Below the pieces are notes generated by a model that saw only the letters and a list, made by a program, of their open reading frames with translations, did not search any database and was not told where the DNA came from. 64,000 nt of DNA from Terfezia claveryi (lineage: Eukaryota > Ascomycota > Pezizomycetes > Pezizales > Pezizaceae). Of the stretch, positions 37,191 to 48,848 are shown in pieces. The position numbers and the translations under genes were made by a program. The stretch covers positions 35,586-99,585 of the forward strand of contig WHUX01000195.1 of the NCBI GenBank assembly GCA_015179025.1. Reading direction: 5' to 3'. Positions within the stretch are counted from its first letter, which is position 1. Each line of letters opens with the position of its first letter.

Positions 37191-37534
37191 TTTTTATGAT
37201 AATAGCCTATAGCGCATAGTCTTGTGATGCCTTGACAGAAGTAGTAAGACTAGGCCCTAAATTAGAATTCCGTTACTGCTCCGGTTGGTGCACAGAGCTC
37301 CTTATATACCGCCACCCCTCCACCCCCGTCGTACACTCCTAATATGAAGTATGGAATCTCCTGATTGCTTCTGAAATCCAATCTCGCTGCGGATTTACCT
37401 ATGCAGCTATATAATAGATTATTCTTTCTACTATAGTCATGATCTCTAGGGTGGCCAGATGAAACTAAGCGAGAGGTTAGGTAGAACTTAGTAACAAGTA
37501 ACAACACTGGCGGTAAAAAATCAAAAAGAATAAT

Positions 37535-37628
37535 GGCTCAGCTGGGAATTGAACCCAGATCACCCACCCTCTGCCTGAAATCAGCAGGAACCTACATAGC
37601 AGGAATCATACCATTAGACCACTGTGCC
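37535..37628 (-). repeat. tRNA-Pro-like module, copy 8 (best acceptor match)
   Basis: 94 bp reading GGCTCAGCTGGGAATTGAAC on the plus strand. On the minus strand the boxes are TGGTCTAATGG and GGTTCAATTCC, with TTTTTGATTTTTT downstream. Confidence 0.75.
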
Positions 37629-39600
37629 TTTTTTATGATAACAAATTGCAACTCATAATCTTGTGCTGCCTTCCTAGAAGTACCAAGCCTAGGGTATTAT
37701 ATTGGATAGGCCCCTCTGAGTTACTCTCCTGGTTACTCCCCTCACCTCTACCGAGAGGTCGTGCCAACCAGAGTACCCCTCATGAACCAGACTACCCTCA
37801 TGTTGTCACTGTATCTGCCGATTTATACCACATCTATGCTCTTATCTGATTCTGTAGCGCATTAAATCTTGGCACATCCCTCATTTCCACCCCCCCCTTC
37901 CTTCCAACAACACAAATTACCTCACATAACGACCCAGGCACGAGTCTACTCCGCAACATAAAAGCACTGGTTCGGCAGACCTCACATAACCCCAAACCAC
38001 CTTATCCCTTTTGTTAATAGCAGTTTCACAAATGTATGATACTCTCCCACTATTAGCTGAAAATATATATTTTTTTTTCTTTTACACAAAAAAATCTCAA
38101 TACCGTAAGAACCCCCAGCCAAGACTGCAGTCTTAGGACGGCGGTTTTGGCAAAAGCTATCTCAGCGTCTTATTCTGGGTTACTTTCTTTGAATGAAAAC
38201 ACAGATTCTTGCTACTATTCCACCCGGATGACAGCGCCCACCGCTTTGTGAATATGAGATGGGAGCCCTGTTGCCTCAGGTTCACTTTCACTGGAGTTCA
38301 GACTCGGTCATTCAGATTCTTCTTCCAACTCAATTGCCCCAATAGTATATCTATCCAGCCCATGAATATTGATGTATTTGATCCTCACTGCCATCGAGTA
38401 CTACAGTAATACCACAATTCTGGAAGGAGCGATTTATAAGATCCTTATGATCCTTGCAGATACCCTCCCAAGCATTCGCAACCCACTTAAGCAGTATTCT
38501 GTGTTCAGAAGCAGTAAAACGTCAACCTCTATTGCCTACATATGCCGACGCTTGTACTAAATAGGGTCTTGTGTTCGTGGGCATTTAGCAGTGATTTCGG
38601 ATGTAAGACCATGTCGCTTTGGAGGCATATTGTGCTTGATGAGGGGGTATCTGTGTACCTAGGTGGTGGTGATAGTGGTGGCGATGGTGTTGGCGGTAGT
38701 GTTTGTGTATAAACACTGGAAGGTAGGTTCACTCTAATAGCGCTAGAACTTTCTGGCTCTACTATAGCAATTCCTTTCTTATTCGCGATCCATACCCATA
38801 GCAAATCGGGTCGGAACTTTTTGCCCGCCTTATTCGAGGTTACTTTCTTATACCTTATTACTTTCTTGTCCGAGAGTTCTTTCGATGCTCTCAAACACCA
38901 GCCGAAAACATGTTCTCAGCCTAACATAGAGACTAAATTCGATTCTATCATCTAAACTTTTATAACCCAAGAGCTCTAAATTAATATATGTGCTGGTGAA
39001 ATTAAAATATTGTTACCTGGGTTTAAATCAGTTTTTCGTATTCATACTATCTAGATTATGACAAAAGCATGCATCATCTGGTAGAGATTATGCAACCTCA
39101 TTTCCACGCCCCCCATACTCTCCGTAACTAACTTTTCAGCTTAGAAATTTATATAACCCCCCTACACCACTCCTGGTCTTCCAAAACTTCCTCCTTGCAC
39201 TGTAGTAAGTGCGCCGCGTTTTGTGCCATGCCGCGCAGATGTACCCCCAACCCCCCCCCACCTTTCCTATTCTATGTAGCCAGTATTTGAGTGGTCCTTG
39301 TCCGTTGTGACCCTTCATGGCCTCCAAGTTTGCGAGTGTCACTCCTCATCAGACTTCCTCGATTCTATAGTACGCATGTTCGTTCCCCTTTACGCCGCTA
39401 CATCCCTTGACCCACATTAGCGTCCTAGTCTCCTGTATACCCTCCACAGGGGGATTCGTGCCAACCAAACTACCTGTATACATGTTTTCGATACTCCAAT
39501 TTGAATCATAGCTATCTTATACGTGCACTCCAAGGAGTAAAGCTTGTTTCATAAGCGATTATACACAAGTTGTAGGATGCAGCTGTAAGCCATTCGAGAC
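37535..39600 (-). repeat. Composite repeat, copy II, interrupted
   Basis: Starts with tRNA-like copy 8 and matches copies I and III over 37640-38065 and again over about 38880-39590. The intervening about 0.8 kb (38066-38880) is unrelated and looks like a later insertion. It abuts copy III directly, so II and III form a tandem pair. Confidence 0.6.
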
Positions 39601-40360
39601 GTATATTGGCTCAGCTGGGAATGGAACCAGATCACCCACCCTCTGCTTGAAATCAGCAGGAACTTACACAGTAGGAGTGATACCTTAGACCACTGTGCCT
39701 TTTTTAAGATAAGAAATTGCAACTCATAATTTTGTGATGTCTTCTAGGGGTGTGCCTCGAGGAATCTACTTGGTATACTAGTATACAGCAGCTATCATAT
39801 CTATGCCTTTTATCTGATTCTCTAGCGCATCAACTCTTGGCATATCTCTCATTTACCCCCCCCCCCCCTTCTCTCCTTCTCTGCCCTAACACAAACTACC
39901 TCACATAACGACCAGGCACAAGTCTATCCAACAACCCAAAGCATTAGTTAAACGTATCTCAACCACCTCATCCTTTCGATTAATAGCAGTATAATACTCT
40001 CCCCACTATCGCCAAAATCCTTTTTGCAAAATAAAACAATTTCATGCATCGGCCGAAACCATGTTCAAAACATATTCTCTACCTAAAGAGGCCAAAGGAC
40101 ACGTAGCCATCAAAAGACAAAACATCTTTGAGGGGTGCCAGCAGAGTCCAAATCGTACTATCTAAACACCCAATGTTTCGGATTCTATATATAAATCATA
40201 GTAAAATAAAAAAATAATTACCCTGAATACTCCCAGGTACCTGTATGTCTACTTTTCAGCACTCCTCTTTGAATTCCGCGTATCTTACATCCGCTCTCCA
40301 AGGATTAAAGCTTTTTCAAAAACATACGCACAAGTGGCAGGATGATACCACAAGACGTAT
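39600..40360 (-). repeat. Composite repeat, copy III
   Basis: Begins with tRNA-like copy 9 and runs to about GACGTATATT at 40355. It is the best match to copy I. Confidence 0.65.
39608..39699 (-). repeat. tRNA-Pro-like module, copy 9
   Basis: 92 bp. Small deletions in both boxes (GGAATGGAACC and TACCTTAGACC on the plus strand). Confidence 0.65.
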
Positions 40361-41036
40361 ATTCTACCCATACGTACTCTACCAGAAATAAACATGGATT
40401 TGCAACTTTTGTTAGACATAATGGAAGGGCTATCATGGTGGTGTAGTATGGATCTATACGAAAAATATAGATATGGCAGAGTGCGCAGATGGTAGATACA
40501 GACGACGCGATAGGAGGCTTGCTTGTATTTGCCAATAGCGAGCAAAATTCCTATCTTTCGTACCCCCCCCCTGTATAAAGGGGCCCAAACGCTACATATT
40601 AGGGGATTTTGTATGGGAAAATGATAAGATATTTGATGCATACTTATGCAGGGTACGAAACATTTTGCCACCTAACTGTATAATAGGAAATACAAAGGAA
40701 TACAAAAGAGAGATAAACAGTGAATGCAAAAGAGAAACATCTATATCTTGGCTGACTGCATGATGAATAGCAAGCCGTGAGAAACTACTAGAAAGGAATC
40801 GGCGACACAGGACCTAGAACAAATAGGTACAGTGGTGACCAAAAGAGAAGTGACTACCCCGAATCCGCATCCTCTAGGGTAACGACTGAGGTGCGGTGGA
40901 TTTTCTAACATACTACACATCCACTTAGAGCAAGAATTCTGCTCTTACTAATTACATGATCTACATCGGTTGTATTATATTCATCTCGAAACAAGACAAT
41001 ACCATCCAGCAGTTAATCTCATATCTTGCTAACGAG
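40361..41036. other. Non-coding, partly repeated sequence
   Basis: No gene is seen. 40962-41036 resembles 33389-33463 in the same orientation (TCATCTCGA, AATACCA, CATCTTGCTA landmarks), so it is a dispersed repeat fragment. Confidence 0.4.
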
Positions 41037-41250
41037 TCTCGAGCCGAGATACTTGTGTTTCCAAAGACTTTCGTTTGTACAGCTTTCCTCTAGCTTGACT
41101 GAAGCTGGTTTGTGGTCTTTGAACGCAGAGGGAGTGAAGACTTTGTCTTTTCCTTTGTCGGCTGACCCAGAGGCTGAGTCTGACGAGGAGGTGGTAGACA
41201 TGATGAATGAGTTGACTTATTTGGTGAGCAGTCCTGGCTCATAACCTATT
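41019..41250 (-). mobile_element. Copia-like relic: primer-binding site plus start of a gag-like frame
   Basis: On the minus strand a GGTTATGAGCC sequence (plus GGCTCATAACC, 41236-41246) is complementary to the anticodon arm of initiator tRNA-Met, the half-tRNA primer used by copia elements. Some 35 bp downstream an ATG opens a 60-codon frame (41201-41019) starting MSTTSSSDSASGSADKGKDK, which looks like a retroelement gag N-terminus. The upstream 41250-41790 region, with a TATATATA box, may be the LTR. Most of the element is missing. Confidence 0.4.
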
Positions 41251-41794
41251 GAAAGGTTACTGAGCGAGTGGTATCGCTGGGTATTGAATGGAGGATGCAG
41301 CGGTGGACTCTTAGTGCAGTGAAGCAGGATGAGTGTGAGAACGTGCGAGTGTGGGATGTTCGGTCAAGTGTAGACGGTCTTATTGAGTCTATTTAGAGAA
41401 GCATATCAATACATGAGTGTCCTGAGAGCTCGTATATATAGATACGAGATCAGGGTAAAACGTTCAACAAAGCAGTCTAAGCTAGCTATCCTAAGAGCAG
41501 TAATACCATGAGTACGCGCAAGCATTAAACCAGATGCGTGGGTGAATGCGTAAGCACAGGATTGATGTACAAGCAGTAGGCCAATTGCGAGAGCGTTAAC
41601 TTGAAGCAACGGAGAGTATTTGTGCGTAGGCTAGTAAGTGAAGATAGCAAGAACATGTGAAGAGAAGAAATAACACGGAGATCCTCTTAGCAGGGTAGCA
41701 AGTGCTTGCAATAGGTAACAGCAATACATAGTGGAGAGACTTGACTGTATGCGTAAGGAAATTGTTACTTTCAACAGAGCAGGTATAGCTTTCT

Positions 41795-41892
41795 GACACA
41801 AGGGAGTTGAACCCAGATTACCTACCCTCTGCATCCATATCAGCAGGACACTACATAGCAGGGATTATATGTATGCCCTTAGACCACTGTGC
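41795..41892 (-). repeat. tRNA-Pro-like module, copy 10 (degenerate)
   Basis: Box B reads GGAGTTGAACC on the plus strand. The D-arm is altered. Its flank AGCGCATACCTAGTCTTTTG matches the flank of copy 3 inverted. Confidence 0.6.
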
Positions 41893-42005
41893 CTTCTTAT
41901 GGTAGCTGTTTGTAGCGCATACCTAGTCTTTTGCTGCCTTTCCCGAAGTAATAAGATTGTAGTCGATGATATCATATTCTCGCCACAATGGGGAAAAAAA
42001 ATAAT

Positions 42006-42072
42006 CGGCTTGAACCCAGATAACCTGCCCTCTGCTTGAATTCAGCAAGTCATACCATTAGACCACTATGCC
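42006..42072 (-). repeat. tRNA-Pro-like module, copy 11 (internally deleted)
   Basis: Short 67-bp copy. Both boxes are recognisable, but most of the hairpin between the anticodon strands is missing. Confidence 0.55.
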
Positions 42073-43001
42073 TTTTTTATGATACCAGCATACTAGTGCA
42101 TAGTCTTGAGTTACCTTCCTAAAGATACCAAGTGGCATAGTGGTAAGTTGTTGACGTCGTTGGTACCTAATGTGAACTGAGCTGTATGTGTCTGCTTACC
42201 ATTCGTAAATTACGGCTGCTGCCGATAATGATGGCTGTTCTGTTGTCGTATGGCCAAATGATGACCATGAGAATTTATCTGTATGTTGTTGAGGGGTGAT
42301 TCTAAAATATGGGCCTGTGGCTGTCTTGTTACATCTGCCTTTTGTCCTGCAGTCTTTCTTATTATGGGAGGTATCTGGGAACCTGGCTCTTGCAGGATGT
42401 ACGGAATAGCTGAAGTCGGCTGGTAGTGGCAAAGGTTACTGGTAGATCAACTAATTCGTTCAGTAGTTCTGTATATTCTCGAAATAATCTGCCTTGATTG
42501 TATGGCCGCTTTTGAAATATGACAACTTGTTCTCCATCGAAGTGATATTATTAATGATGTTGCGGTAAGGCTGGAATCCATGTTTGGTAGTGTCGACAGC
42601 AGAAAGGATACCTTATGCCTATCGGGTCTATTGAAGTCAGTGGAGTCAGCAGCCAGCTTTTTTTTAATTTTTTTAAATACTTATTACTCCTATGCAGCCC
42701 CGTTAGGGGGGCTATGAGGAGCCACGCGGAAAACCCGGTGGATTCAAGGGAGAGGCAAGTTAATCTGCCAACCCCACGCAAGCTAAATACACATACACGA
42801 ACTTGGAGGAGGCCCCATGCTGTCATTAACAGACTAGCTGATGACCCGAAGGCCTGACTGGGTCTCAACCACAACTTGATGAACTTGCAGGACTGGAAAA
42901 TAAGGTGAACTCATACAAAAGGGATTCGTCAATGTTCGGGCTCATACCAAAGAAATTTGTGACTAATTCCAAGAATGCGGGAGGAGATATCGTGTAAACT
43001 G
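42073..43001. other. No gene seen; possible LINE 3' flank
   Basis: Short frames only. A T-rich stretch lies at about 42658-42676. The 3' end of the minus-strand LINE must lie in here but I could not place it. Confidence 0.35.
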
Positions 43002-43817
43002 TCAAGTGAGTTCTTTATACAATAAACCGAAAAAGGCCTCCGTGGCCTCATAACTATCCTCCCCTTCCTTTCTCCAATCCGCCTTGTCAAGCTCTTCCCA
43101 GCTGCTCCTTGCCCCCAACAGGGCCCTCCGGTGATGGTTGAAGCATGGGCAGGTAAAGACGATATGCTCTCCTGTCTCGGTGGGATGTCCGCATGCGCAT
43201 TCTGCTGAAGCTGCTTTGCCGATGTGATGTAGCCAGCTTTTCTGTGGACCCCTGTTCGTGCATGTCCATGTATAGGCTGAGAGGGCGTGTCGGTTCCATT
43301 CTGTTCTTTTGGACCCATAACCGGCTTTTGTTCTTTCTTCTTTGCGGATGGCTTTTGAGGATGCCTGGAGACCCCCCTTTGTGATGGTCCAATTGTGGCC
43401 TGTTACTTCTCCTAGGTGGGACTGGAAACAGGCCATCTGGTCTGCTTTTTCATTCCCAGAGATGCCAAGGTGGCCTCTGACCCATGCTAGCTGGAGGTCT
43501 CTATGCGGGTTGGAGATCAGCTGTACTTTGATTGCTTTCTCAATGCCGGAGTGGGGGGGGGAGCCTGTGCTCATATTGCGTACTGATTGAATTGCCGCCT
43601 GTGAGTCCGAGAGAATGGTCAGCATGTCTAAATACTCAGTGCTTATTGCTAGTTGCATCGCATAGAGTTCGCCGTCCATTACTGTCACCTGATTTCCCAG
43701 AAAACTGCCGTAGTCCTCAGGAGGGGATCCTGTCCATCCTTCACTGTGTACTCCACTTGCCACTGCCCCTTTCCATCCTGTACCATCAGTGTAGCATGTT
43801 CTCCAACCTTCTTCCAA
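43002..43817 (-). pseudogene. LINE RNase H domain with C-terminal zinc finger (fragment of the LINE polyprotein)
   Basis: About 271 codons without a stop; a TAG lies just upstream, after KHLGP. RNase H active-site residues are all visible in order: D in CYTDGTG, E in VMDGELYAM, D in ILSDSQAA, D in GNEKADQ. The tail has SWLHHIGKAASAECACGH and TGEHIVFTCPCF, the Cys/His block typical of these elements. The frame lacks its own ATG context and is a surviving piece of a larger broken ORF2. Confidence 0.8.
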
Positions 43818-45585
43818 GATGGAACCTATGCCTACTACCTAGGGACCTAGATGTTTTAACATAGTTGATTTTAGGTCCATGATTTCCTTGTGTATTATGG
43901 GGAAAGGTGTTATATCCTCTCTATTGCCCCATGATAGCTCTTCTGGACTGGCTCTATTTAGGAAGAATACCTCTGAGATGAGAGTTCTTATATAGTATAG
44001 GTTGTTGCAGTGGTGCCAAGATGTGTCCCTCTCAATATAGGATTTTATATTAGTATCTCCTATTCTAACTACCCTAGCTGCCTAGGTCTACCTCATGTCC
44101 TTTATTTTTTCCTGCAGGGGTTCAATATTGGTGATCCATCCTAATGCTTGGTGACTGGAGCTATGATAACCTCCTGTAATCTTTCTTAGGGCTTAATATT
44201 CTAGACATTGCATAAGCTGTAGGAACTGATGTTAAGGCTTCTAGAGTTCTACACCCCAAATAAAGATGCACTATATGCATCTAGTATAGAGGGCTCTGAG
44301 GGCTAGAGGGCTCATTCCTCTATTTTGGTTGCTTAAGCTTATGAGTACTCTTAATATCTTAGCTGCCTTCTCTGTACATTACTCAATGTGTCTTTTCCAT
44401 GAAAGGTTACTTGCTATTGTAATGCCTAGGGTTTGGCAATATTTGATACTGCTCTTGCTATAGATGTCTAATCTAGATTCTTTACTTGGGTCCCATTAGA
44501 GCTTGTCCTCATATACCATCTTATCTAGTACTCTACCCACTCTTAGAACCAGCAGGTTGTATTTCCTAATACTGAGGTTGCTAATAATGAGAAGGTTAAT
44601 GTTGTCCATATATGAGAATAGCTGGATGAGTAGTATGTCTGCTAGTAGCTTATTGCTATTCAGTCGGCTGCTTGACCTTGTTAGTAGGGGTTGTTAGAGA
44701 TATATATCTATAGCTCTATTTAGGGTATATGCTAGGTAGATTAACTATAGGACTAGTGATAGAGGGCTGCCCTAGAGCACTCTTTGGTCTATCCATCCCT
44801 GTCCTCTTATCAATCTGTCCCAAGTGATCGGGAAGGAGCATGGTTAAAGGAACTGGTTGATAAATCTTATTATTCTCGGGAGTATATCTTTCTCCTGAAG
44901 GATTTGGATTAGTCTTTCCCTTTATATATTGTTGAAGGCTGAGATTATATCCTTTCCAAGCAGCATGGCTTTCTTTCCTTTTTCCAGTGCCTGCTCCACT
45001 ATTAAGACTATAATCATTATTGTATCTATTGCTAACTTGCCTTTCCATAAGCCATATTATAATGTATGGAATAGTTTAGTCTGCTGCTAGAGTTCGTCTA
45101 CTATCAGCTTCTCTAGTAGTTTGCTGACTGTATTTAAAAATATAATCAGTCTCTACCCTTTGACCTGCGAGTAGTCCTTGCTTAGTTTGGGTATCATTAC
45201 TATAGATAAATTTCTCCACAATATAGGGAGGGAGATATTGCCTTCTGAAACTCTAGCTATATTATTGATGAGGGTGATACTGAGTTTGGTATCCTTGATG
45301 AGTTTTATGAGGTAGTATGGTATCCTATCTGGTCCTGGTACCAAGTTATTTAAGGTCCTACCTAGTGCTCTCCTTACTTTTTCAATACTAAAGGTTTCTG
45401 CTATTTGATATCCTATTGGAGACTCGACAATCATGGTAGGTTAGGATTGGCATGTCTATTTCTTTGCAACTAGGAGGTGTTTCTAGAAGGCCTAAATCTT
45501 ACTGATCTCTGTTGATAGGACTGTGTAGTTCCTATCGGTAAGGTCTCCCATGGTCAATATGAACTTAAAGGAGTCTCTAGCTATC
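43002..45585 (-). mobile_element. LINE (Tad1-like), reverse transcriptase decayed, RNase H open
   Basis: Read on the minus strand. RT fragments occur at 45434-45153 (NNLVPGPDRIPYYLIKLIKD) and at about 45048-44900 (NRYNNDYSLNSGAGTGKRK), with many stops between. It ends in an open RNase H and zinc-finger frame (43817-43002). The element is cut at 45585 by gypsy A and resumes at 61610 in the same orientation. RT followed by RNase H and a C-terminal Cys/His block fits the fungal Tad1 clade. Confidence 0.8.
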
Positions 45586-46078
45586 TGTTACAACCGTGTT
45601 CTTAGTCTTGATTTGATACTCGAACAGGCTTGTTCAGGTGTCGTGCTATTTTGACACTCGAACAGGCTTGTTCGGGTGTTGCTGATAGGTAATTGTTATT
45701 TTAGCTTCTAAAATAAGAATCTCAGAAAGCTTATTCCTTCTATAGCCTTGGCCTGGAATTATGTATATATATCTTTGTTTTTCTGCCCTCTCATTGGATC
45801 CCCATCTAACATCTTGTATATCTAATACAGGACCTTACTTCTCTCTGCGAAGATGTACCTCTCTTATACACCCCCTTGTCTTGCCGTAATTCATCGAACA
45901 GCTCTGCAGCTCTGCTGCCTCCTACTACTCCAGTGTGCCTCTCTCGCCCTCGCTCTTGCCCCCATCCTAAGCCTTTTCCCCTAATCACACACATAGCATT
46001 CCTATATGTGTGTTACCCTAGCCTTGCTCTTGCCCCAGTATACTCCTTGATCGCCTTATCCTCAGAGCCGTCATTATA
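45586..46078 (+). repeat. 5' LTR of gypsy A
   Basis: Begins TGTTACAACCG and ends CATTATA. The partner at 61118-61609 differs mostly by transitions. It carries two copies of a palindrome built on ACACTCGAACAGG/CTTGTTCGGGTGT (45615-45642 and 45653-45680), 38 bp apart. A TATATATA box follows in the middle. Confidence 0.88.
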
Positions 46079-46469
46079 CTATGTTAGATCCTTTGGACCA
46101 ACTGGTATGCAGTTATGACAGGAGCAGCTCTCCTACCACTCACCGTCAGGTTCCAGACCTAGAGAAGCTCCTCTATACCCTCAGGCCCGAATGAATTGAA
46201 TACTTATTGTTGAGAAATCATCAATATCTTCGAGGCTATAGATACTATTGGGACCAAACTCAGCAACAGCCTGGCCGTAGCTAAACGAAAGCTGAGATCT
46301 GTCAACGAAGAGATCATAGTCCTCTAGATAGATCTCGACCATGAAAACTTTGCCTTAGCCAACAAACGGACTATGGTCCAAAACCTCAGCCACGCTCTAA
46401 GGAACCTTACAATACTAACAGCAGCTAGTAGCAATAAGACCGAAAGCATTCTGACTCTCTCCAAGTTCA

Positions 46470-47293
46470 ATGGGAACCAGGTTTATCTATGAGCCTAGAA
46501 AAATACAGTCAACCTCAAGCTAAACGGGGATTCTGCCAGGTTCCCGTTAGAACAACATCGACTAGCATATGTTTTTGTCTTGCTGGAGAGGAAAGCTTGT
46601 GACCAGATCCAGCCATATATCTTTGAAACCGGGATCAAGCTTAACAATATCTCGGCCCTTTTTACAATGCTAGATAGGGCATTCAGGGACTCCGATGCTA
46701 TTGGTACTGCCAGTAGGGCCTTCCAAGCCCTCAAGTAGAAAAACACTAATCTGGCCATTTATATGGTAGAATTCTTGAGACTGGTGGCAGAGGTCCAATG
46801 GAATGACTAGTCTAAACTGAAGCAATTCCAGGAAAGGCTAAATGACGAAATCTAGTAAGCTATGATCAGCCTCCCAAAAGCTAAAACTCTTGATGAATTG
46901 ATTGACCAGGCTTCTCAAGTAGAACAGCAGATATCTCTGCTCTGCAACTGCCCTCTGTTCAGGGCAGCACCCCATCTCCTACAACTTCAGCCTCAGTAAT
47001 ACTATGCTACTAAAACAGCTTAGGCCCTTACCCCCGCCAATAAACTAGCACACCCATCATTGGTAGCAGGAGGGCCTACCCCTATGGATTTATCATTGAG
47101 AAGGCCTCAACTAAACCAGAAGGAAAGGGACCGCCGCAGCACTAATGGGTTGTGCATTGCATATAGAAAAGGGGACCACTTTATTGTGTCATATCCCCTC
47201 CGAAAAAACCACTCCCTAGCTGCTCATGCCATCTCAAAAGCCCAGATCGAAGAAGCTGGAGAAGAGTCGGGAAAAGTAGAGTCCCTTGCCTAG
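46470..47293 (+). pseudogene. gag of gypsy A, broken
   Basis: The frame from about 46470 reads FNGNQVYL, then RFPLEQHRLAYVFVLLERKA and DQIQPYIFETG, then ALFTMLDRAFRD, a typical retrotransposon Gag core, with stops after ALK and QWND. The later segment 47060-47293 holds a damaged zinc knuckle (LCIAYRKGDHFIVSYP) in which expected cysteines read as tyrosine. Confidence 0.7.
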
Positions 47294-47334
47294 TTACTGA
47301 CACTAGCAAGGGACCTGCCCAAGGCCATTTATCT

Positions 47335-48831
47335 TTGTCTGCATCTTCTTTGCCTGCACCTATATCTATTAATAAATCTCACTTGTTTAGCGAGCATTTT
47401 GTAGTACTAATAACTATTAAATTCAATGATAAAATAGTAGTAACATCATCTCTCATAGATTGTGGTGCCTCGAGAATTGCATTCATTGATCAGGCCTTTG
47501 TCAGTAAAAATTCTATACCAACCTCTAAGTTAAAGACCCCCTGCCTTCTCAACATTATTAATGGCTACCTTATTTCTTCCGGAGCTATTACTGACCTCGC
47601 ATGCTTACCTAGTGCTATCGGAGACCCTTCGGAAAGCCTTCTATTGTTTATGACTAAGCTCAAATATCCTATTGTTTTGGGGATTCCCTGTCTCCGTATG
47701 TATGACGTCTCTGTTAACTTTGGCTCCTATACCTTAAACTTCGATAGTGGGTATTGCAAGAAGTACTATGGTACCCCACAAACTACCATTAAGGGATTAT
47801 GTGCACTACCACCCCCAGTGGAGGACCCCACTCAGGTAGTACACCAGACTGCATATGTCAACGTTAATAACCCCTCTTTTTCTATTTCTCCTATTTCTCC
47901 GATATCCCCCGATTCCTTAAAACCCCTGAATGTTAGCTTTATTAAGGCAGAGGCTTTTGCCTACCTCACCAGGAGGCATAAGCTGAAAGCACATGCCCTT
48001 TCTATATATGATGTAAACCTGGAGATCAATAAGACAAGGTTTAAGGAGGAGTGGAAGTCTATAGTCCCAGATGAATATCATGAGTTCATTAACTTGTTTT
48101 CAGAGAAAGCTGCAGAGAAGCTCGTACTACACCAACTATACAACTATACTATTCTACTGATAGAAGGTAAAACTCCCCCCTATGGACCCCTCTATGGAAT
48201 GTCCCACATGGAGCTAGAAGCTTTAAAGAAGTATTTGGAAGAAAACCTCAATAAGAGCTTCATTCGCCATAGCTCCTCCCTGGTGGGCGCTCCAATACTG
48301 TTCATGAAGAAATCGGATAGCTCCCTTCAGTTGTATATTAATTATCATGGCCTGAACGAAATAACAGTCAAAAATAGATACCCCCTATCTCTAATCCAGG
48401 AGACATTAGCCAAGCTTTTTAAGGCGAAATGGTTTACTAAATTGGACTTGCAAGAGGCATACAATCTGGTATAGATTGCCAAAGGAAAGGAGTGGAAAAC
48501 AGCCTTCTAGATACATTACGGCCATTTCGAGTATAACATTATACTCTTTGGCCTAACCAATGCCCCTGCCTCCTTCTAGCACTTCATCAATGACACCTTA
48601 CAGGACTTTCTAGATGTGTTCTGCATAGCTTACCTCGATGATATCTTGATTTATTCAGATACCCTAGTAGAGCATAAGATTCATGTCTGGCAGGAATTGG
48701 AAAAGCTGGAGCAGGCTAGATTGTACTTTAAGTCTGAGAAATGCGAGTTCCATGTGCAGGAGATTAAGTATCTAAAGTTGATCATCACTATAGAAGGTAT
48801 TAGAATGGACCCCGCTAAGGTCACCACCATT
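47335..48831 (+). pseudogene. Protease and reverse transcriptase of gypsy A, broken
   Basis: The protease active-site region reads SLIDCGASRIAFID. RT motifs: PPYGPLYGMSHMELEAL, APILFMKKSDSSL, RYPLSLIQETLAKL, FTKLDLQEAYNLV, FGLTNAPASF and [11 protein letters not shown]. Stops follow YNLV, TAF and ASF and precede EWEIP; each is TAG. The next part is interrupted by a MITE at 48849. Confidence 0.85.
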
Positions 48832-48848
48832 TAGGAATGGGAAATCCC

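Noticed and set aside
9148..41458. TTACCCTGA as interstitial telomere repeats
   Set aside because: Fungal telomere repeats are TTAGGG/CCCTAA. TTACCC is a different sequence and copies are single, not tandem.
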